Below, one piece after another: positions 60,843-64,000 of a DNA stretch of 64,000 nt. Under the pieces are notes generated by a model. It did not search any database. It was given only the letters and a program-made list of their open reading frames with translations, and was not told where the DNA came from. Source of the DNA: Dethiosulfovibrio russensis (GTDB lineage Bacteria; Synergistota; Synergistia; Synergistales; Dethiosulfovibrionaceae); contig NZ_JAKGUG010000004.1 of NCBI RefSeq assembly GCF_021568855.1, positions 124,001 through 188,000 of the forward strand, written 5' to 3'. The position numbers were made by a program, and so were the translations under genes. Numbering within the stretch: the first letter of the stretch is position 1; every line of letters begins with the position of its first letter.

Positions 60843-61301
60843 TCACACAGCAAAAGAATCGTTTCCCTGCAACTCACCTCCTTCTTCGACGTCCTGATTC
60901 ACCAACTCCCACGCCTTATCTACCAAAGGCGTGAGATCCTTTATCTTCCTGTATCCCTCTCCCATGGGAGAATAACGATAGGTCTCCAGATACCCCCTAA
61001 ATCCCATGGTGAAAGCCTTGACCTTTTTCTCGAAATGGTCTTCGTCGGAGACGAACAGCACCCTCTGGATCATGACATCCTTTATTGGCCTCCAGCTTGA
61101 TCTAACCAAATCCACAGACTTTTGGTCGTATTTCCAGAGGATATAATCGTCGGCGTAGTAACGAGCCACCTCTCCCATCAATCCAGCCTTTATGAAAGCG
61201 ACCCTTCTATATACCCCCGACAGCCCGTCGCAGGACCAAGGCTCGAAGCGCCAGCAATCCCAAACATCGGAGGCTTCGGCCAAAACTGAGAGATCAACCA
61301 T
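60843..61301 (-). CDS. Protein of unknown function upstream of cstA
   Basis: 152 residues from ATG 61301 (AGAGGGG about eight bases upstream; frame open to 61346). No signal, no membrane helix. It is aromatic-rich (WDCWRFEPWSCDGLSGVYRR; YYADDYILWKYDQKS) and largely helical with basic and acidic patches. I do not recognise the family. It is probably cotranscribed with cstA, as other small proteins are with cstA elsewhere (YjiX, cory-CC-star), but it does not look like either. Confidence 0.6.
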   Translation of the reverse strand: MVDLSVLAEASDVWDCWRFEPWSCDGLSGVYRRVAFIKAGLMGEVARYYADDYILWKYDQKSVDLVRSSWRPIKDVMIQRVLFVSDEDHFEKKVKAFTMGFRGYLETYRYSPMGEGYRKIKDLTPLVDKAWELVNQDVEEGGELQGNDSFAV

Positions 61302-61328
61302 CCCATCCACCCCTCTCAAGCTGCACAT

Positions 61329-61358
61329 TTTATACATCATACACACTTTACAGGTGAA
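61329..61358 (-). promoter_or_regulatory. Candidate promoter of the unknown gene and cstA
   Basis: On the minus strand: TTCACC (61358-61353), an 18-base spacer and TATAAA (61334-61329), about 20 bases before the Shine-Dalgarno of the 152-residue protein. The wider gap between 61302 and 61492 is AT-rich and holds no gene. Confidence 0.45.
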
Positions 61359-61492
61359 CTATATCACCATTCCACTGTTTCATCAAAGCGAAAAAAACAT
61401 ACTTTTCTTACGTTACAAGTATACGACTCAAACGCCCTACAGTGAAGCGTAAAAGATGGATACAAACGTCGGAGAAGACTTTTTACGAGGGG

Positions 61493-61520
61493 TTGATTTA
61501 TCGGAGCTCGGGTTATATAA
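61493..61520 (+). promoter_or_regulatory. tRNA-Val promoter
   Basis: TTGATT (61493-61498), a 16-base spacer and a perfect TATAAT (61515-61520), ending 18 bases before the mature tRNA. Confidence 0.75.
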
Positions 61521-61538
61521 TGCAACTCGTCAAGTTAT

Positions 61539-61614
61539 TGGGCGGCTAGCTCAGCGGAAGAGCACTTCCCTCACACGGAAGGGGTCACTGGTTCGAACCC
61601 AGTGTCGCCCACCA
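61539..61614 (+). tRNA. tRNA-Val (anticodon CAC)
   Basis: 76 bases including an encoded CCA. Acceptor stem GGGCGGC pairs with GTCGCCC (one G-U), D-arm GCTC...GAGC, anticodon stem CTTCC/GGAAG around the loop CTCACAC with anticodon CAC, T-arm with GTTCGAACC. It reads GUG valine codons. It stands alone with its own promoter and terminator. Confidence 0.96.
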
Positions 61615-61624
61615 ACAATAGCAA

Positions 61625-61655
61625 GGGCTCCAGCGATTTCGCCGGAGCCCTTTTT
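61625..61655 (+). terminator. tRNA-Val terminator
   Basis: GGGCTCC pairs with GGAGCCC with an inner GCG/CGC extension, followed by TTTTT, about 10 bases after the tRNA. Confidence 0.88.
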
Positions 61656-61665
61656 AAATTAATCA

Positions 61666-62205
61666 CTACCATCCACCGTTAGGACGCCACGAGGCTATCA
61701 AATGCTGAGAGAAATCCAATATGTACGACTCAGCGAGTCCGTATACCATAACTACCCCATCTAAATCAGAGGTCTGTCTTATATCGCTACCGTTTCTGAG
61801 CCCAAGTTTCCCATTCCACTCTTTCCATCCCATAGAACCGTACCATTCGGGAATAAAGGTGGACAGACCCATAATATCCATTCCCATAGACTTACAGACG
61901 AGGCAAGATTCGGCCATAACGGCACGACCATATCCCAGTCCCTGCTTAGTCGGACGGGTCGCAACGGCATCTATATATCCCGCCCTCATAGGACCATGCT
62001 CTCCAATCCAGAACGTCCTCTCCGTAACCACACAATGTGATGAAAGATCCCCCGAGTCGTCGTTCAACATCACGTGAACTCCGGAAGGTCCCACAAAGTC
62101 GAATAACTCGTCAAAAGGGCTTCCAAAGGCGAGGGAGCACAGCTCTAAAATGCCTCCACGAGTTTCGGAGGATAATTCGTCGGTCCTAAAAGTCGATATC
62201 TTCAT
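61666..62205 (-). CDS. GNAT-family N-acetyltransferase
   Basis: 179 residues. The acetyl-CoA-binding motif A is VATRPTKQGLGYGRAVMAES (Q-x-x-G-x-G/A-type loop). It is followed by the beta-bulge and STFIPEWYGSMGWKEW, typical of GNAT enzymes that act on small amines or aminoglycosides. Substrate is unknown. The ATG at 62205 is 10 bases after GGAGG. A GTG (62214) closer to that site is another option. Confidence 0.85.
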   Translation of the reverse strand: MKISTFRTDELSSETRGGILELCSLAFGSPFDELFDFVGPSGVHVMLNDDSGDLSSHCVVTERTFWIGEHGPMRAGYIDAVATRPTKQGLGYGRAVMAESCLVCKSMGMDIMGLSTFIPEWYGSMGWKEWNGKLGLRNGSDIRQTSDLDGVVMVYGLAESYILDFSQHLIASWRPNGGW

Positions 62206-62241
62206 AGATAACACTCCTCCAAAAAACATAACACGGTACCA

Positions 62242-64000
62242 TCAGCTCAAAAGCTTCAACACGTTCTCGTGGATCTGGTTCGAGTGGGCCAGAACCGACA
62301 TGCCCGACTGGACCAGTATGTTGAGTTTCGTGAACTCCATCATCTCCTTGGCCAGATCGGCATCCACGATCCTGGATTTAGAGGCGGTCAGATTCAAAGA
62401 CGCCGTGTCCAGGTTGGTTATGGTGTGCTCCAGACGGTTTATTTGAGCTCCTATTATCGCTCTTTGAGATGATACTGCGTCGAGAGCGCTGTCCAACACT
62501 GTTATACTCCTTGCGGCCTCTTCCCTGGTCCTCACGTCCAGACCGTCTATTCCAAGGGCTTCTGAGGACATATCTCCCAGGTGAAGATCGACGTCCTCCC
62601 CCTCGTCGGCTCCTATCTGAAGGAAGGCAGAATTATCAGCCAGATGAACGTAATGTTCGAATACCGAGTTACGATCGCCCTCGAAGGTTCCCCTTTCATC
62701 GTTGTAGACCACCCGGTTCAACCCTATATCGCCTGATATATCCAGTGATATGCCGTTGGCTATCACAGCGGAGATTCTGTCACCAGCCTGAACTTTCGTA
62801 CCGCTGGAGACGGTCTTCCCGTTGTGAGCGTCCGATACGGTCAATCGAAACTGCGCTTCCTCGGCCTCCTGTATTGTGGCAAAACCCAGAGCCTTCATCA
62901 GATCCTCGCTTCCGTAAAAATGAAGCTGTTTATCCTTTCCGGATATCACCGAATGGGCCAAAAGAGTCGAGACCACCGACTCGTTCGCGCTCTCCCCTGG
63001 AACCTTGTTGACGAACTGAAGGATCTCGTTTTTATCCCTTTCATCCATCAGGCCGGGACTATAGCCGTAGGGAACCGTGTCGTCTTCGCCTCTCAGCTGT
63101 CCATCGTTTTGCATCAGCAGATCCAGCCATATTCGCTCGGAGATATCCTCCGCCAGCTTGCCGACCTCCGCCGTGGAGCCAAGAGACACGGATATCTCTC
63201 GATCATCCTGCCGAACGGTAAGGGATTCCATATTACCGTCCAGGATATACCTTCCGTTGGCATCGTAGAACTGAGCGATATCCTCGACACGACTGTAGTA
63301 ATGGGCCTTACCGGCATCCATACCTTCCTCATATATAACATCGAAGGACAATGCGTCATCGATGACATCGTCTCCGTCGGGGTGATAATCATCGAACATC
63401 AGAGACAAGGTGCCATCCATCACCTGATTCTTATGGAAATTACCCCCAGAAGGGTTAGCTATGTTGTTGGCCAGCTGATATATACCCAAATCTACCTTGG
63501 AATTATCCAACACTCCCTCGTCGAAGCGGAAGGCGTGGGGCATATTAGTGCCCCTGTTGTCGGAGAACAGGTCTATCTCATCTATATCGGGCTGAAGCGC
63601 CGGGTCGGTCTGTTGCTGGTCTTCGCTTAGACCGTCCTCAAAACCACTGGCCGTCAAGGATAGGGTGAACCTGTCCCCATCGGTCCAGTTCTCAAAATCC
63701 CCCAGGGTGAACTCATCGAAGAAGAGACCTCCGAAGTCCGAATCCCTGAAAAGCACCACTGGATTGACGACCTCCGCCGGAAGAACGGGCGGCTGAACAG
63801 AGGTATCCTTGGAGGTATTGGGGCCACAGTTCATCCCGTATTCGTCCTCCTGGACATACCACTCGTTGCCCTCACGATCTATCACGTGTCCCTGTATTCT
63901 GAACTTCACGACCTGATTCTCCGTCTCTATGACGTCGAATATCAGCGAACCGTTGTATTTATTGTATTCCTCCGACCCGGCCTCGTTCAAAGGACCGTAG
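62242..64000 (-). CDS. Very large flagellin, C-terminal part (partial)
   Basis: At least 585 residues; the frame is still open at the window end, so the N-terminal flagellin domain lies outside. The last 90 residues are a classical flagellin D0/D1 C-terminus: ITVLDSALDAVSSQRAIIGA, NRLEHTITNLDTASLNLTAS, then MSVLAHSNQIHENVLKLLS. The rest is an acidic surface region (D2/D3) over 400 residues long, with short beta repeats such as FRLTVSDAHNGKTVSSGTKV. Ordinary flagellins are 270-500 residues in total. It is exported through the flagellar type III path. Confidence 0.88.
   Translation of the reverse strand, partial: YGPLNEAGSEEYNKYNGSLIFDVIETENQVVKFRIQGHVIDREGNEWYVQEDEYGMNCGPNTSKDTSVQPPVLPAEVVNPVVLFRDSDFGGLFFDEFTLGDFENWTDGDRFTLSLTASGFEDGLSEDQQQTDPALQPDIDEIDLFSDNRGTNMPHAFRFDEGVLDNSKVDLGIYQLANNIANPSGGNFHKNQVMDGTLSLMFDDYHPDGDDVIDDALSFDVIYEEGMDAGKAHYYSRVEDIAQFYDANGRYILDGNMESLTVRQDDREISVSLGSTAEVGKLAEDISERIWLDLLMQNDGQLRGEDDTVPYGYSPGLMDERDKNEILQFVNKVPGESANESVVSTLLAHSVISGKDKQLHFYGSEDLMKALGFATIQEAEEAQFRLTVSDAHNGKTVSSGTKVQAGDRISAVIANGISLDISGDIGLNRVVYNDERGTFEGDRNSVFEHYVHLADNSAFLQIGADEGEDVDLHLGDMSSEALGIDGLDVRTREEAARSITVLDSALDAVSSQRAIIGAQINRLEHTITNLDTASLNLTASKSRIVDADLAKEMMEFTKLNILVQSGMSVLAHSNQIHENVLKLLS

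Noticed and set aside
63988..63990. TTG as the start of the flagellin gene
   Set aside because: The frame stays open upstream to the window end and all flagellins need an N-terminal D0/D1 domain, which is missing here; the gene is simply cut by the window.
1..64000. CRISPR arrays, insertion sequences, prophage or integrase genes
   Set aside because: No regularly spaced direct repeats, transposase motifs or phage genes were seen on reading both strands; gene order and style are those of a stable chromosomal region.

Overview
The window looks like a chromosomal segment of a diderm, amino-acid-fermenting anaerobe. From the protein families and gene neighbourhoods I infer phylum Synergistota, probably Dethiosulfovibrio or a close relative; this is from memory of such genomes, not a search. 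Supporting features are a full type II secretion operon (so an outer membrane), a type III glutamine synthetase, a branched-chain amino acid ABC importer, a flagellin, CstA, and Firmicutes-like division genes (sepF, divIVA). I see no phage, insertion sequence, CRISPR array or rRNA. One tRNA is present.

Layout. 1-881: start of an exported protein gene and a divergent FadR-type GntR regulator, with two TGGT-N3-ACCA operators between them. 878-5931 (minus): HlyD-like membrane protein, yggS, sepF, divIVA, recG, recX. 6224-8341 (plus): glnN. 8401-24033 (minus): O-antigen-ligase-like protein, type II secretion genes J-K-L-M-N-C-I-D-E-F-G-H, then a sensor kinase and a LuxR-type response regulator. 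This run is preceded by parB/noc, dnaB, rplI and a YybS-like membrane protein (24030-27738). 27874-28947: rpsF-ssb-rpsR. 29018-36217: pgsA, secA, a DUF3857-like exported protein, argS and ftsB/divIC. 36389-41025: livKHMGF. 41152-47048: prmA, mtaB, a second Hsp70, its J-protein partner, hinT, rpsU, nrdR. 47185-51813: hrcA-grpE-dnaK-dnaJ under a CIRCE element. 51994-54241 (plus): a histidine phosphatase and a CPA2 antiporter.

54288-59054 is the most unusual region. A GntR regulator is divergent from an operon of a sodium:solute symporter, an 82-residue two-helix membrane protein, an unrecognised 183-residue protein and a histidine/phenylalanine ammonia-lyase homologue. The lyase homologue lacks the Ala-Ser-Gly triad that forms the MIO cofactor. 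It also has substitutions at two other active-site positions. This is my best candidate for an undescribed uptake-and-catabolism system.

59168-64000: cstA with an upstream unknown gene, tRNA-Val(CAC), a GNAT acetyltransferase, and the C-terminal part of a very large flagellin that runs off the window. Start codons were often moved inward from the longest reading frame, using Shine-Dalgarno spacing and overlap with upstream stop codons. All functional calls are by recognition of motifs and family resemblance; no database was consulted.
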